From Pseudomonas sp. CHM02 (GTDB taxonomy: Bacteria; Pseudomonadota; Gammaproteobacteria; Pseudomonadales; Pseudomonadaceae): a stretch of DNA of 64,000 bases. Shown piece after piece: positions 24,044 through 32,872 of the stretch (positions are counted from its first letter, which is position 1; each line of letters starts with the position of its first letter). The stretch spans positions 26,007-90,006 of the forward strand of contig NZ_JFCA01000034.1 in NCBI RefSeq assembly GCF_000612585.1. Reading direction: 5' to 3'. Position numbers and translations under genes: made by a program. The notes under the pieces are model-generated. The model saw only the letters and a program-made list of their open reading frames with translations. It was not told where the DNA came from and did no database searches.

Positions 24044-25126
24044 ATGAATACAGTGCCCACGACTTCCCGCCCACAACTGGTCTATCTGGTCTTCGGCTCC
24101 GAGACCTACCACCAGGAAGCGGTGTTCAGCATCGCCAGTGCACTGGCCTTCCTGCAGGACACTCCGGACGCCGCCGTGGATATCCAGGTATTCAGCGACA
24201 ACCCCGAGCCCTATCGCCTCTTGCCAGTGCGCGTACGCCCGCTGGACGAAGCCACCCGCAAACGCTGGAGCGAGCCCCACGGCTATCACTTCCGCACCAA
24301 GCATGTGGTCTTGCGCCAAGTGCTGGAAGAATCGCCGGTGGCCATGTTGATCGACACCGACACGTTCTTCCATCATTCACCGATGGACCTGTTCGAGCGC
24401 GTGCAGCCCGGCACCCTGCTGTGCAACGCCTTCTACACCAAGTACGGCGACAACCACGAAAGCGTTCTCTACACCGCCCTGCGCCAGCGCCTGCTGGACA
24501 TGGGCGTGGCCGACGATGACATGATGACGCTCAACTCCGGGGTCATGGGCCTGACGCAACAGGACGCGCACATCCTCGACCGCTCCATCGCCTTGATGGA
24601 CGAACTGTTCCCCTACGCCCAGGGCGCCTACACCCTCGAAGAGTTCTGCCTGTCGATCGCCGCCTATCGCACCGTCAACGTGCGCGAATGCCCGGACCTG
24701 ATCCACCATTACTGGAGTCGCAAGCAACTGTTTCGCGCCAAGGTCAAGGCCTGGATCGCCAAGCATGCGGCCGCCCCTACCAGTGCATTGGCGTTGGCCG
24801 ATACCCGCCAGGTGTCCTCGCACCTGCCGCGCCCTCCCCGCCTGCAACGTCTGCTGTACAAGCTGATCACGCTGGTGCTGCCCAAGCACCAGCAGCAGTT
24901 CATCCGCGAAATTCTCTACGGCTGCTACGAGCATGAGAACGAGTTCGACCAGGCGTGTGGCCCGGTGTGGTGGGACAAGGCCCGGCAGAACCAGGAAGAA
25001 CGCCAGAAACGCCCGATCGACGCCCATCAGTTGGAGCACTGGTTCGCCAACCCCGTGGTGCGCCTGATTCTCGGCGAGCGGCGCGCATCGATCTACGAAC
25101 ACTTGATGACCTCACCGGCCAGATAG
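24044..25126 (+). CDS. Putative GT-A-fold glycosyltransferase-like protein
   Basis: This 360-residue cytoplasmic protein starts with a Rossmann-like strand (LVYLVFGSETYHQEAVFSI) and carries LIDTDTFFHH near residue 105, a DxD-type metal/nucleotide-sugar motif. Later motifs such as LNSGVMGL fit a GT-A fold. No signal peptide or membrane segment is apparent. It stands alone, so acceptor and pathway are unknown. The ATG at 24044 has only a weak ribosome site. Assignment is by fold-level motifs, not by close family recognition. Confidence 0.55.
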   Translation: MNTVPTTSRPQLVYLVFGSETYHQEAVFSIASALAFLQDTPDAAVDIQVFSDNPEPYRLLPVRVRPLDEATRKRWSEPHGYHFRTKHVVLRQVLEESPVAMLIDTDTFFHHSPMDLFERVQPGTLLCNAFYTKYGDNHESVLYTALRQRLLDMGVADDDMMTLNSGVMGLTQQDAHILDRSIALMDELFPYAQGAYTLEEFCLSIAAYRTVNVRECPDLIHHYWSRKQLFRAKVKAWIAKHAAAPTSALALADTRQVSSHLPRPPRLQRLLYKLITLVLPKHQQQFIREILYGCYEHENEFDQACGPVWWDKARQNQEERQKRPIDAHQLEHWFANPVVRLILGERRASIYEHLMTSPAR

Positions 25127-25189
25127 TCCCGCCCGCGGATGCGCGTGCCAGAGCTTCTCTTTAAGGCAGGAGCGTCGTAACCTCAAGGC

Positions 25190-25981
25190 ATGCCCGTCCT
25201 TCTCAAGTTGTTGACCGCTGCCCTCTTTACTTGCCTGAGCCTGGCCGCTTATGGCGAGAAACTGCGCATTGTCACGGAGCCGTGGGCGCCTTATGTGTAC
25301 GACGACAACGGCACCATGCGTGGGCTGGACTACGAAACCACGGTGATCGTGTTTCAACGCCTGGGCGTCGAGGTGCAATGGCAGTTCCTGCCGTGGAAGC
25401 GCTGCCTGGCCATGCTCGACCAAGGCCAGGCCGACGGGGCACTGGATATTTTCCACAGCCATGAGCGCGACACCTTGCTTCTGTATCCCAGCGAACCGCT
25501 GTCGGAAGTGGAGTTCGTGCTCTTCTACGCCAATGAGCGCCCCCACCCTGCACAAAGTCTCGAAGACCTGCGCGGCCTTACGGTCGGTACGTCGCCGGGC
25601 TACCTGTACGACGACGAGTTCAGCGATTCGCCGCTGTTCGACCGCGAACCGGCGCCCAGCCACGAGGCCAACTTCGGCAAATTGATGCTCGGACGCATCG
25701 ATCTGGTGATCACCGACCGCCGGGTAGGCCAGCATGTGATCAAGGCATTGGGCCTGGAAGGCAAGGTCAGCCAGGCGCCGGCGGTGGTCAGCCGTCAGCC
25801 GCAGTTTCTGGCGGTGCGTCGTGGCGCGGGCATGGACCTGCTGATACAACGCTTTGCCGCCGAGCTCAAACGCTTCAAACAGGAACCGGCCTATAGCGCC
25901 TTGAGCGCCAGATATGGTGGAATCCAAGCCAATACGGGGTCTGGACGCACCGTTGAGCAGCAGGAAAGCAGCGCGCCGTGA
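25190..25981 (+). CDS. Periplasmic solute-binding protein, family 3
   Basis: This 263-residue precursor has a signal peptide ending near LAAYGE and the family 3 fold start LRIVTEPWAPYVYDDNG, followed by LDYETTVIVFQRLGV. Such proteins bind amino acids or related small molecules. No permease or ATPase gene is adjacent, so this orphan may feed a transporter encoded elsewhere or have a sensory role. The C-terminus has a short Gln/Ser-rich tail. Confidence 0.8.
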   Translation: MPVLLKLLTAALFTCLSLAAYGEKLRIVTEPWAPYVYDDNGTMRGLDYETTVIVFQRLGVEVQWQFLPWKRCLAMLDQGQADGALDIFHSHERDTLLLYPSEPLSEVEFVLFYANERPHPAQSLEDLRGLTVGTSPGYLYDDEFSDSPLFDREPAPSHEANFGKLMLGRIDLVITDRRVGQHVIKALGLEGKVSQAPAVVSRQPQFLAVRRGAGMDLLIQRFAAELKRFKQEPAYSALSARYGGIQANTGSGRTVEQQESSAP

Positions 25982-25988
25982 TTGCTCT

Positions 25989-25996
25989 GTTATACT
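25989..25996 (+). promoter_or_regulatory. Extended -10 element, possible rhlE promoter
   Basis: TGTTATACT-like sequence (TG at 25988-25989, TATACT at 25991-25996) lies just past the stop of the upstream gene and gives a 5' leader of about 200 nt before rhlE. No good -35 is seen at 17 bp. Long leaders are common for RNA helicase genes. Confidence 0.4.
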
Positions 25997-26202
25997 CCGG
26001 CCTTTCCGCCAGGCTCACGCCCGGCCGCTGAGGTCTTGAAAAAGGCACCCAACCCCGCTACAGCGCAGCTTTCAGCCCGCGCGAGCCGGTGGAGTGCCCG
26101 CCAGACGCAGCAGGACCGGACGGGGTTGCGCTCCCCTAAGCGCCATTCACGCCCGGCAAGATTATCCCTTTGGGCCAAGCCCTAACTAAAACAGGATTAC
26201 TC

Positions 26203-28083
26203 ATGTCCTTTGCTTCCCTCGGTCTCTCCGAGGCTTTAGTCCGCGCCATCGAGGCAGCGGGCTATACCGAGCCTACTCCGGTGCAACAGCGGGCCATTCC
26301 CGCCGTGTTGCAAGGTCGCGACCTCATGGTTGCGGCTCAGACAGGTACTGGTAAAACCGGCGGTTTCGCCCTCCCGATTCTGGAGCGGTTGTTCCCCAAC
26401 GGTCACCCGGACAAATCCCAGCGTCACGGCCCGCGTCAACCGCGCGTACTGGTCCTGACCCCAACCCGCGAACTCGCCGCCCAGGTGCACGACAGCTTCA
26501 AGCTGTATGCCCGCGACCTGAAGTTCGTCAGTGCCTGCATCTTCGGCGGCGTCGGCATGAACCCACAGGTTCAGGCCATGTCCCGTGGTGTTGACGTGCT
26601 GGTGGCGTGCCCTGGTCGTTTGCTCGACTTGTGCGGCCAAGGCAGCGTCGACCTGTCCCACGTGGAAATCCTCGTGCTGGACGAAGCCGACCGCATGCTC
26701 GACATGGGCTTTGTCCATGACGTGAAAAAGGTCCTCGCCCGCCTGCCGGCCAAACGTCAGAACCTGCTGTTCTCGGCGACGTTCTCCCAGGACATCACCG
26801 CCCTGGCCGGCAAGTTGCTGCACAACCCGGAGCGCATCGAAGTCACGCCGCCGAACACCACGGTCGAGCGTATCGAGCAACGCGTATTCCGCCTGGCTGC
26901 CAGCCACAAGCGTGCGCTGCTGGCTCACCTGATCACCGCCGGCGCGTGGGAACAGGTGCTGGTGTTCACCCGCACCAAGCACGGCGCCAACCGTCTGGCC
27001 GAGTACCTGGACAAGCACGGCCTCACCGCCGTCGCCATCCACGGCAACAAGAGCCAGAACGCGCGCACCAAGGCCCTGGCTGACTTCAAGGCCGGCTCCG
27101 TGCGCATCCTGGTTGCCACCGATATCGCCGCCCGCGGCCTGGATATCGACCAACTGCCGCACGTGGTCAACTTCGAGCTGCCAAACGTCGATGAAGACTA
27201 CGTGCACCGTATCGGCCGTACCGGCCGTGCCGGTCGTTCGGGTGAAGCCATCTCCCTGGTTGCACCGGACGAAGAAAAACTGCTGAAAAGCATCGAGCGC
27301 ATGACCAAGCAGAAAATCGCCGACGGCGACCTGATGGGCTTCGATGCCAGCGCCGTGGAGGCCGAGAAGCCAGAAGCGCGCGAGCGTCCGGACGTGCGCA
27401 ACCCACGCAACCCACGCGGTCCGAAGGGCGATGGCCCGAACGGCGGCGGTGGCGGCGGTGGTCGTCGCGACAAAGGCAAGGACAAGGGCGGCAAGGAAAA
27501 AGCGCCAACCAACGGCCGTGGCGAACGCCCGGCCCGCGAGCAGAAGCCCCGTGAAGGCACCCCGGCCCGCGAACAGCGCCAGCCGAGCCAGCCACCGCGC
27601 GCGGCCGCTGACCGTGCTCCGGACGAGTTCCTGGACGACGATATCGATAACTTCGGTAACCGCGTCGACTACGTGCCTCAGGCCAAGCCAGCCCAAGGCC
27701 GTGGCCGTCGCCCAGGTGCCCCGGCACAAGGCGCAGGCGCTCCACGTGGCGGCCAGCCACAGGGCGGTCGTCAGAACGGCCCACGCAACAGCAGCGGCGG
27801 CACCACAGGTACCCCGCCTGCCAAGCGTAACGGCCCGCGCAACGGTGCACCGCGTGACGGCCAGGCTCGTCGCGACGACTCGCGCAGCAATAACCGCCGA
27901 CCAGCCCGTGACGACCAGCCTCGCTTGTCCGAACCGGCGGTGCAGAACCCGCGCGGTGGCCCGGCGCCAAAGATCATCCACAAGGAGTCGAAAGCCGACC
28001 GCTTCCCGACACCCGAGCAATTGGATCAACTGCCAGGCCGTCCTCGTGGTGAAAAACCGGCATTGCTGACGCGCAACCGGTAG
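26203..28083 (+). CDS. rhlE: DEAD-box RNA helicase RhlE
   Basis: This ATP-dependent RNA helicase of ribosome and mRNA metabolism has 626 residues. The two RecA domains show the Q motif (FASLGLSEALVRA...PTPVQQRAIP), AQTGTGKT, PTREL, DEAD, SAT, RGLDI and HRIGRTGRAGR. After about residue 385 there is a long disordered tail rich in Gly, Arg, Pro and Lys with RG repeats, probably for RNA binding. AGGA sits upstream of ATG 26203; the few extra in-frame codons upstream are ignored. A strong terminator follows. Confidence 0.95.
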   Translation: MSFASLGLSEALVRAIEAAGYTEPTPVQQRAIPAVLQGRDLMVAAQTGTGKTGGFALPILERLFPNGHPDKSQRHGPRQPRVLVLTPTRELAAQVHDSFKLYARDLKFVSACIFGGVGMNPQVQAMSRGVDVLVACPGRLLDLCGQGSVDLSHVEILVLDEADRMLDMGFVHDVKKVLARLPAKRQNLLFSATFSQDITALAGKLLHNPERIEVTPPNTTVERIEQRVFRLAASHKRALLAHLITAGAWEQVLVFTRTKHGANRLAEYLDKHGLTAVAIHGNKSQNARTKALADFKAGSVRILVATDIAARGLDIDQLPHVVNFELPNVDEDYVHRIGRTGRAGRSGEAISLVAPDEEKLLKSIERMTKQKIADGDLMGFDASAVEAEKPEARERPDVRNPRNPRGPKGDGPNGGGGGGGRRDKGKDKGGKEKAPTNGRGERPAREQKPREGTPAREQRQPSQPPRAAADRAPDEFLDDDIDNFGNRVDYVPQAKPAQGRGRRPGAPAQGAGAPRGGQPQGGRQNGPRNSSGGTTGTPPAKRNGPRNGAPRDGQARRDDSRSNNRRPARDDQPRLSEPAVQNPRGGPAPKIIHKESKADRFPTPEQLDQLPGRPRGEKPALLTRNR

Positions 28084-28093
28084 TTTCAAAACG

Positions 28094-28137
28094 CCAAAAA
28101 AAATGCCTCGCATCGAAAGATGCGGGGCATTTTTTTA
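28094..28137 (+). terminator. Intrinsic terminator after rhlE
   Basis: The stem ATGCCTCGCATC/GATGCGGGGCAT (one G-T mismatch) with loop GAAA is flanked by an A-run and a T-run, so it could work in both directions. Confidence 0.88.
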
Positions 28138-28149
28138 GCGCTTTGAAAC

Positions 28150-28232
28150 TGTAGGAGCCGGCTTGCCGGCGATAGCAGTCATTGAGTCACTGCAAACCTC
28201 AAGGGCCTCATCGCCGGCAAGCCGGCTCCTGC
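28150..28232. repeat. REP doublet (REPIN-like), GTAGGAGCCGGCTTGCCGGCGATG type
   Basis: The inverted arms TGTAGGAGCCGGCTTGCCGG and its complement lie between rhlE and the convergent yceI gene. Confidence 0.8.
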
Positions 28233-28242
28233 ATACGAAGCA

Positions 28243-28821
28243 TTACTTCGTCTTGACGCCTTCCAGCGAGATGTCCAGGTCCACGGTCTGCGAGGACGGG
28301 CCTGGGCCTTTGATGCCGAAGTCGTTCAGGTTCAGCGTGGTGGTGGCGTTGAAGCCAGCGCGTTCGCCGCCCCATGGGTCCTTGCCTTCACCGTTGAACG
28401 TGGCCTTGAAGGTCACAGGCTTGGTCACGCCGTGAAAGGTCAGGTCGCCGGTCACGTCAGCAGTCTTTTCGCCGGTGGATTTAACAGCGGTGGACACGAA
28501 CTTGGCGTCGGCGAATTTGCCCACGTCGATGAAGTCTTTGCTGGCGATGTGCTTGTCACGTTCTGCGTGGTTGGACCACAGGCTGGCGGTTTTCACGTCG
28601 ACCGCGATTTTGCTGGCTTCAGGCTTGGCAGCATCCCAGCTGAACGAGCCATCCCAATCCTTGAAGGTACCGTGGATGAAGCTGTAGCCCAGGTGGCTGA
28701 TTTTCCAGTCGATGAAGGCGTGCTGGCCTTCTTTGTCGATCTTGTAGTCAGCAGCCATCACCTGACCTGCAGACAGCAGGGCAGTACCGATTGCCAGAGC
28801 GGCGAGGGTCTTTTTCAACAT
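28243..28821 (-). CDS. YceI-family periplasmic protein
   Basis: This 192-residue precursor has a signal peptide (MLKKTLAALAIGTALLSAGQVMAA). The mature protein is an all-beta lipocalin-like YceI domain (DYKIDKEGQHAFIDWKISHLG, LTFHGVTKPVTFKATF) that binds isoprenoid chains. ATG 28821 has AAGGA about 9 nt upstream. The pairing with the cytochrome b561 gene is a frequent arrangement and suggests a quinone-related job in the periplasm. Confidence 0.93.
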   Translation of the reverse strand: MLKKTLAALAIGTALLSAGQVMAADYKIDKEGQHAFIDWKISHLGYSFIHGTFKDWDGSFSWDAAKPEASKIAVDVKTASLWSNHAERDKHIASKDFIDVGKFADAKFVSTAVKSTGEKTADVTGDLTFHGVTKPVTFKATFNGEGKDPWGGERAGFNATTTLNLNDFGIKGPGPSSQTVDLDISLEGVKTK

Positions 28822-28853
28822 GCTTTCTATTCCTTGTGAGTCGAGGTTGAACA

Positions 28854-29405
28854 TCAGGCTTTGCGCCCCAGCATTCGCGTGAGGGTCGCATCACGATCGA
28901 TAAAGTGGTGTTTCAATGCAGCCACGCCATGCAAGCCGGCGAAGACCACCAACACCCAGGCCAGGTACAGATGCACGAGGCCAGCGTTGTCTGCCTGGTC
29001 CGGTAGCCCGGAAACCACGGCAGGAATCTCAAACAGGCCAAACACCGGGATACCGACACCGTCTGCGGTGGAAATCAGGTAACCGGCGATCATCACGGCA
29101 AACAACCCGAGATAAAGGAACGCATGGCCAAATGCAGCACCGATACGGGTCATGCGGCTGTAGCTGGCCAGCGCGGGCGGCGGTGGGCTCACCAGGCGCC
29201 AGACAATACGCACCAGCATGATGGCGAACAGCGTGATGCCAATACTCTTGTGCAGGTCCGGCGCGTCTTTGCGCCAGGCGCTGTAGTAGTCGAGACCGAC
29301 CATCCACAAGCCCAGGGCGAACAAACCAAACACCACCAGGGCCACGCCCCAGTGCAAAACAATGCTGACCCAACCATAGCGGGCCGATGAATTACGTAGC
29401 TGCAT
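28854..29405 (-). CDS. Cytochrome b561
   Basis: This 183-residue protein has four membrane helices typical of bacterial b561. Heme-ligand histidines are in the expected helices (VLHWGVALVV, DLHKSIGITLF, FGHAFLYLGL, AGLHGVAALKHHF). It probably moves electrons between quinone and periplasmic acceptors. It is the first gene of a two-gene unit with yceI, starting at ATG 29405. Confidence 0.92.
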   Translation of the reverse strand: MQLRNSSARYGWVSIVLHWGVALVVFGLFALGLWMVGLDYYSAWRKDAPDLHKSIGITLFAIMLVRIVWRLVSPPPPALASYSRMTRIGAAFGHAFLYLGLFAVMIAGYLISTADGVGIPVFGLFEIPAVVSGLPDQADNAGLVHLYLAWVLVVFAGLHGVAALKHHFIDRDATLTRMLGRKA

Positions 29406-29678
29406 GTCCCAAATCCCGTAAGAGCTGTGCCCAAGACTAGCGATTTACCTATCGAATTAAAGCGGAAAATTTCGCTTTGAAATATCGAGAAATACGATCT
29501 GGAGCGTATGCACAGTAAGTTAACGAAGGATTAAGGACTATTCCTAAGAAACGTGACAGACCGTCCTGTGTTTACCGCGAATTCATGGGTAATAGCTTGT
29601 GACACAGCCGTCCATTGCATAGGCTTGCGCGATTGTTTTACCTGCGCCAGCCGCAGGACCGCTTCGAGGAGATAACCG
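29406..29678. other. Divergent spacer between cytochrome b561 and bioA
   Basis: This AT-richer spacer of about 270 bp has no REP element. Short runs such as GGAAAATTTCGCTTTGAAATATC may hold promoters for both directions, but no confident hexamer pair was found. Confidence 0.4.
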
Positions 29679-31085
29679 ATGGGCTTGAACAACCAGTGGA
29701 TGCAACGCGACCTTGCGGTACTGTGGCATCCCTGCACCCAGATGAAAGACCACCAGCAATTGCCGCTGATTCCGATCAAGCGCGGTGAAGGCGTCTGGCT
29801 GGAAGACTTCGAAGGCAAGCGCTACCTCGATGCCGTCAGTTCCTGGTGGGTCAACGTGTTTGGCCACGCCAACCCGCGCATCAACCAGCGCATCAAGGAC
29901 CAGGTCGACCAGCTGGAGCACGTGATCCTCGCCGGTTTCAGCCACCAGCCGGTGATCGAGCTGTCCGAACGCCTGGTGCAGATGACGCCCGAAGGCCTGA
30001 CCCGCTGCTTCTACGCCGACAACGGTTCGTCGTGCATCGAAGTCGCGCTGAAGATGAGCTTTCACTATTGGCTCAACCGTGGCCTGCCGAACAAGAAGCG
30101 CTTCGTCACCTTGACCAACAGCTACCACGGCGAAACCATCGCCGCGATGTCAGTGGGCGACGTGCCGCTGTTTACCGAGACCTACAAGGCGCTGCTGCTC
30201 GACACCATCAAGGTGCCGAGCCCGGACTGCTACCTGCGCCCCGAGGGCATGAGCTGGGAAGAACATTCGCGCACTATGTTCCTGGCCATGGAACAAACCC
30301 TGGCGGACAACCACGACACCGTCGCTGCCGTGATCGTCGAACCACTGATCCAGGGCGCCGGCGGCATGCGCATGTACCACCCGGTGTACCTCAAGCTGCT
30401 GCGCGAAGCCTGCGACCGCTACGGCGTGCACCTGATCCACGACGAAATCGCCGTAGGCTTTGGCCGCACCGGCAGCATGTTCGCCTGCGAACAGGCCGGT
30501 ATCCGCCCGGACTTCCTGTGCCTGTCCAAGGCCCTGACCGGCGGCTACCTGCCGCTGGCGGCCGTGGTCACCACTGAAGATGTCTACAGCGCCTTCTACG
30601 ACGACTACCCGACCCTGCGCGCCTTCCTGCATTCCCACAGCTACACCGGCAACCCGCTGGCGTGTGCGGCAGCGTTGGCGACCCTGGATATCTTCGAAGA
30701 AGACAACGTCATCGAGAACAACAAGGCCCTGGCCCAGCGCATGGCCACGGCTACCGCGCACCTGGTGGATCACCCTCACGTCTCGGAAGTGCGCCAGACC
30801 GGCATGGTGCTGGCCATCGAGATGGTCCAGGACAAAGCCACCAAGACCGCCTACCCATGGCAGGAACGTCGCGGCCTGAAGGTGTTCGAGCATGCCCTGG
30901 AGCGGGGTGCCCTGTTGCGGCCATTGGGCAGCGTGGTGTATTTCCTGCCGCCCTATGTGATCACGCCGGAGCAGATCGACTTCCTCGCCAAAGTCGCCAG
31001 CGAAGGCATCGATATCGCCACCAACAGCAAGGTCAGTGTTGCCGTTCCAGACAATTTCCACCCCGATTTCCGCGACCCAGGCTAG
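29679..31085 (+). CDS. bioA: Adenosylmethionine-8-amino-7-oxononanoate aminotransferase
   Basis: BioA uses SAM as amino donor to make 7,8-diaminopelargonate in biotin synthesis. The 468-residue class III aminotransferase has WHPCTQMKDH at the N-terminus, SSWWVNVFGHANP, HDEIAVGFGRTG and the PLP lysine in LSKALTGGYLPLAAV. GAGGAGA precedes the ATG. No other bio gene is nearby. Only a REP doublet separates it from rsmE on the same strand. Confidence 0.95.
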   Translation: MGLNNQWMQRDLAVLWHPCTQMKDHQQLPLIPIKRGEGVWLEDFEGKRYLDAVSSWWVNVFGHANPRINQRIKDQVDQLEHVILAGFSHQPVIELSERLVQMTPEGLTRCFYADNGSSCIEVALKMSFHYWLNRGLPNKKRFVTLTNSYHGETIAAMSVGDVPLFTETYKALLLDTIKVPSPDCYLRPEGMSWEEHSRTMFLAMEQTLADNHDTVAAVIVEPLIQGAGGMRMYHPVYLKLLREACDRYGVHLIHDEIAVGFGRTGSMFACEQAGIRPDFLCLSKALTGGYLPLAAVVTTEDVYSAFYDDYPTLRAFLHSHSYTGNPLACAAALATLDIFEEDNVIENNKALAQRMATATAHLVDHPHVSEVRQTGMVLAIEMVQDKATKTAYPWQERRGLKVFEHALERGALLRPLGSVVYFLPPYVITPEQIDFLAKVASEGIDIATNSKVSVAVPDNFHPDFRDPG

Positions 31086-31091
31086 CCCCCT

Positions 31092-31175
31092 TGTAGGAGC
31101 CGGCTTGCCGGCGATGAGGCCTTTACGCCTTGCAGCGAGCTTACAGCCGCCATCGCCGGCAAGCCGGCTCCTACA
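31092..31175. repeat. REP doublet (REPIN-like), GTAGGAGCCGGCTTGCCGGCGATG type
   Basis: Perfect inverted arms TGTAGGAGCCGGCTTGCCGGCGATG and its complement between bioA and rsmE. Confidence 0.85.
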
Positions 31176-31212
31176 GGGATTTGTCATCGCTCCTATTTTC
31201 CAGAGAACAGAA

Positions 31213-31932
31213 ATGAGACTGTCCCGCTTTTTTACCGACACCCCGCTGAGCCTCGGCGACCATGAACTGCCCGAAGCCCAGGCGCACTACATCAGCCGTG
31301 TGCTGCGCATGGGCGAAGGCGATGCCGTGCAATTGTTCGACGGTTCCGGCCAGGAGTTCCTGGGCAGCCTGCTGGAAGTCGGCAAGAAGCGCGTCACCGT
31401 GCAACTCACGCAACACTTCGCCGGCCAGACCGAATCACCGCTGCATATCCATCTCGGCCAGGGCCTGTCCCGCGGCGAGCGCATGGATTGGGCGATTCAG
31501 AAAGCCACCGAACTGGGCGTCAACGCGATCACGCCGATTTTCAGCGAGCGCTGCGAAGTGCGCCTCAAGGATGAACGCGCCGACAAACGCCTGCTGCACT
31601 GGCGCCAGGTAGCCATCAGCGCCTGCGAGCAATGCGGGCGCTCCACAGTGCCGGTGATTCACCCACCGCTGCTGCTGGCAGAATGGTTGAAGCAGACCGA
31701 GGCGGATTTGAAGTTGGTGCTGCACCCGGTGGCCGAGCCGATGGTCAGCCACGCCAAGCCGTCGAGCCTGGCGTTCCTGATCGGGCCTGAAGGTGGGCTG
31801 ACCGACCCTGAAGTCGAAACCGCCCAAGCCGCCGGCTACCACGCCGCCCGCCTCGGCCCAAGGGTGTTGCGTACCGAGACGGCGCCGGTGGTGGCGCTGG
31901 CCGTCGCCCAGCAGCTGTGGGGCGATTTCTAG
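31213..31932 (+). CDS. rsmE: 16S rRNA (uracil-1498-N3)-methyltransferase
   Basis: This 239-residue SPOUT enzyme methylates U1498 of 16S rRNA. It has the N-terminal PUA-like start (MRLSRFFTDTPLS...HYISRVLRM) and the C-terminal knot motifs FLIGPEGGLTDPEV and LGPRVLRTETAPVVAL. ATG 31213 yields the canonical length; longer in-frame extension runs through the REP doublet and is not real. It uses SAM, and bioA lies just upstream. Confidence 0.96.
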   Translation: MRLSRFFTDTPLSLGDHELPEAQAHYISRVLRMGEGDAVQLFDGSGQEFLGSLLEVGKKRVTVQLTQHFAGQTESPLHIHLGQGLSRGERMDWAIQKATELGVNAITPIFSERCEVRLKDERADKRLLHWRQVAISACEQCGRSTVPVIHPPLLLAEWLKQTEADLKLVLHPVAEPMVSHAKPSSLAFLIGPEGGLTDPEVETAQAAGYHAARLGPRVLRTETAPVVALAVAQQLWGDF

Positions 31933-31935
31933 GGT

Positions 31936-32838
31936 TTACTCCACCGGATCGCTGATCGGTTTGGCAATGATCGCCTTCAACTCGCTGGTCATCGGAAATT
32001 CCAGGTTCAAGCCCTTGGGCGGGATCGGCTGTTCAAACCAGCGCTGGTAAATCCCGTTGATCTCGCCACTGCGGTACAGGTCGCCGAGCGTCTCGTTGAC
32101 CACCGCCAGAAACTGCGGGTCGTCCTTGCGCACCATGCAGCTGTAGATCTCCCGCGACTGCTCCTCGCCCACCACCACCCACTTATGCGGGTCCTTGGCC
32201 TTGGCGCGTTCGCCATAGAGCAACGCGTCATCCATGTAGAACGCTACCGCACGACCAGTCTCGAGCATCTTGAACGCCTCGCCGTGATCCTTGGCGCTGA
32301 TCACCGAGATATTGGCTTTATGCTCGACGTTGTAGCGCTTGAGATAGCGCTCATTGGTCGTGCCGGCGGTGGTCACCACGTTCTTGCCCGCAAGGTCGGA
32401 GAAGCCTTGGATGCCACTGTCCCTGGCCGTCAGCAGTTGTCCCTTCACGTAAATGAAACCGTAGGAAAATGCCACCTGCTTCTGGCGCTCGGCCGTCACC
32501 CCGGTGGAGCCGCACTCGAGGTCGACGGTACCGTTCTGCACCAGCGGGATACGCGTCTGCGATGTCACCAGGTTGTATTTCACCCTAAGCGTTGCCACCC
32601 CGGTTTTCTGCTGGATACGTTCGACGATCTTGTCCGCCAGTTCCACTGAATAGCCCATGGGCTTGCCACTGTGATCCCCCACGTAGGAAAACGGCACCGA
32701 CGCATCGCGATAGCCCAAGGTTATGGACTTGGCGCTGACGATCTTGCCCAGCGTGCCCTCCAGCACCGCTGGACTCGCATGGGCCTGTGCCCCCAGCAAA
32801 AGCCCCAGGGTGCAGCCGGTCAACAGGATTCTTTTCAT
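31936..32838 (-). CDS. Amino-acid ABC transporter substrate-binding protein (glutamate/aspartate type)
   Basis: This 300-residue precursor has a signal peptide (MKRILLTGCTLGLLLGAQAHA) and a family 3 binding fold: ITLGYRDASVPFSY, GYSVELADKIV, and CGSTGVTAERQKQVAFS. Sequence style is that of GltI/AatJ-type acidic amino acid binders. GGAG precedes the ATG. It follows the D-amino-acid dehydrogenase gene by 34 bp on the same strand, so the pair may take up and oxidise a D-amino acid or similar substrate. No permease genes are adjacent. Confidence 0.87.
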   Translation of the reverse strand: MKRILLTGCTLGLLLGAQAHASPAVLEGTLGKIVSAKSITLGYRDASVPFSYVGDHSGKPMGYSVELADKIVERIQQKTGVATLRVKYNLVTSQTRIPLVQNGTVDLECGSTGVTAERQKQVAFSYGFIYVKGQLLTARDSGIQGFSDLAGKNVVTTAGTTNERYLKRYNVEHKANISVISAKDHGEAFKMLETGRAVAFYMDDALLYGERAKAKDPHKWVVVGEEQSREIYSCMVRKDDPQFLAVVNETLGDLYRSGEINGIYQRWFEQPIPPKGLNLEFPMTSELKAIIAKPISDPVE

Positions 32839-32872
32839 TGTTATGCTCCGTTGGTTTTCGGGTTGTGAGTGG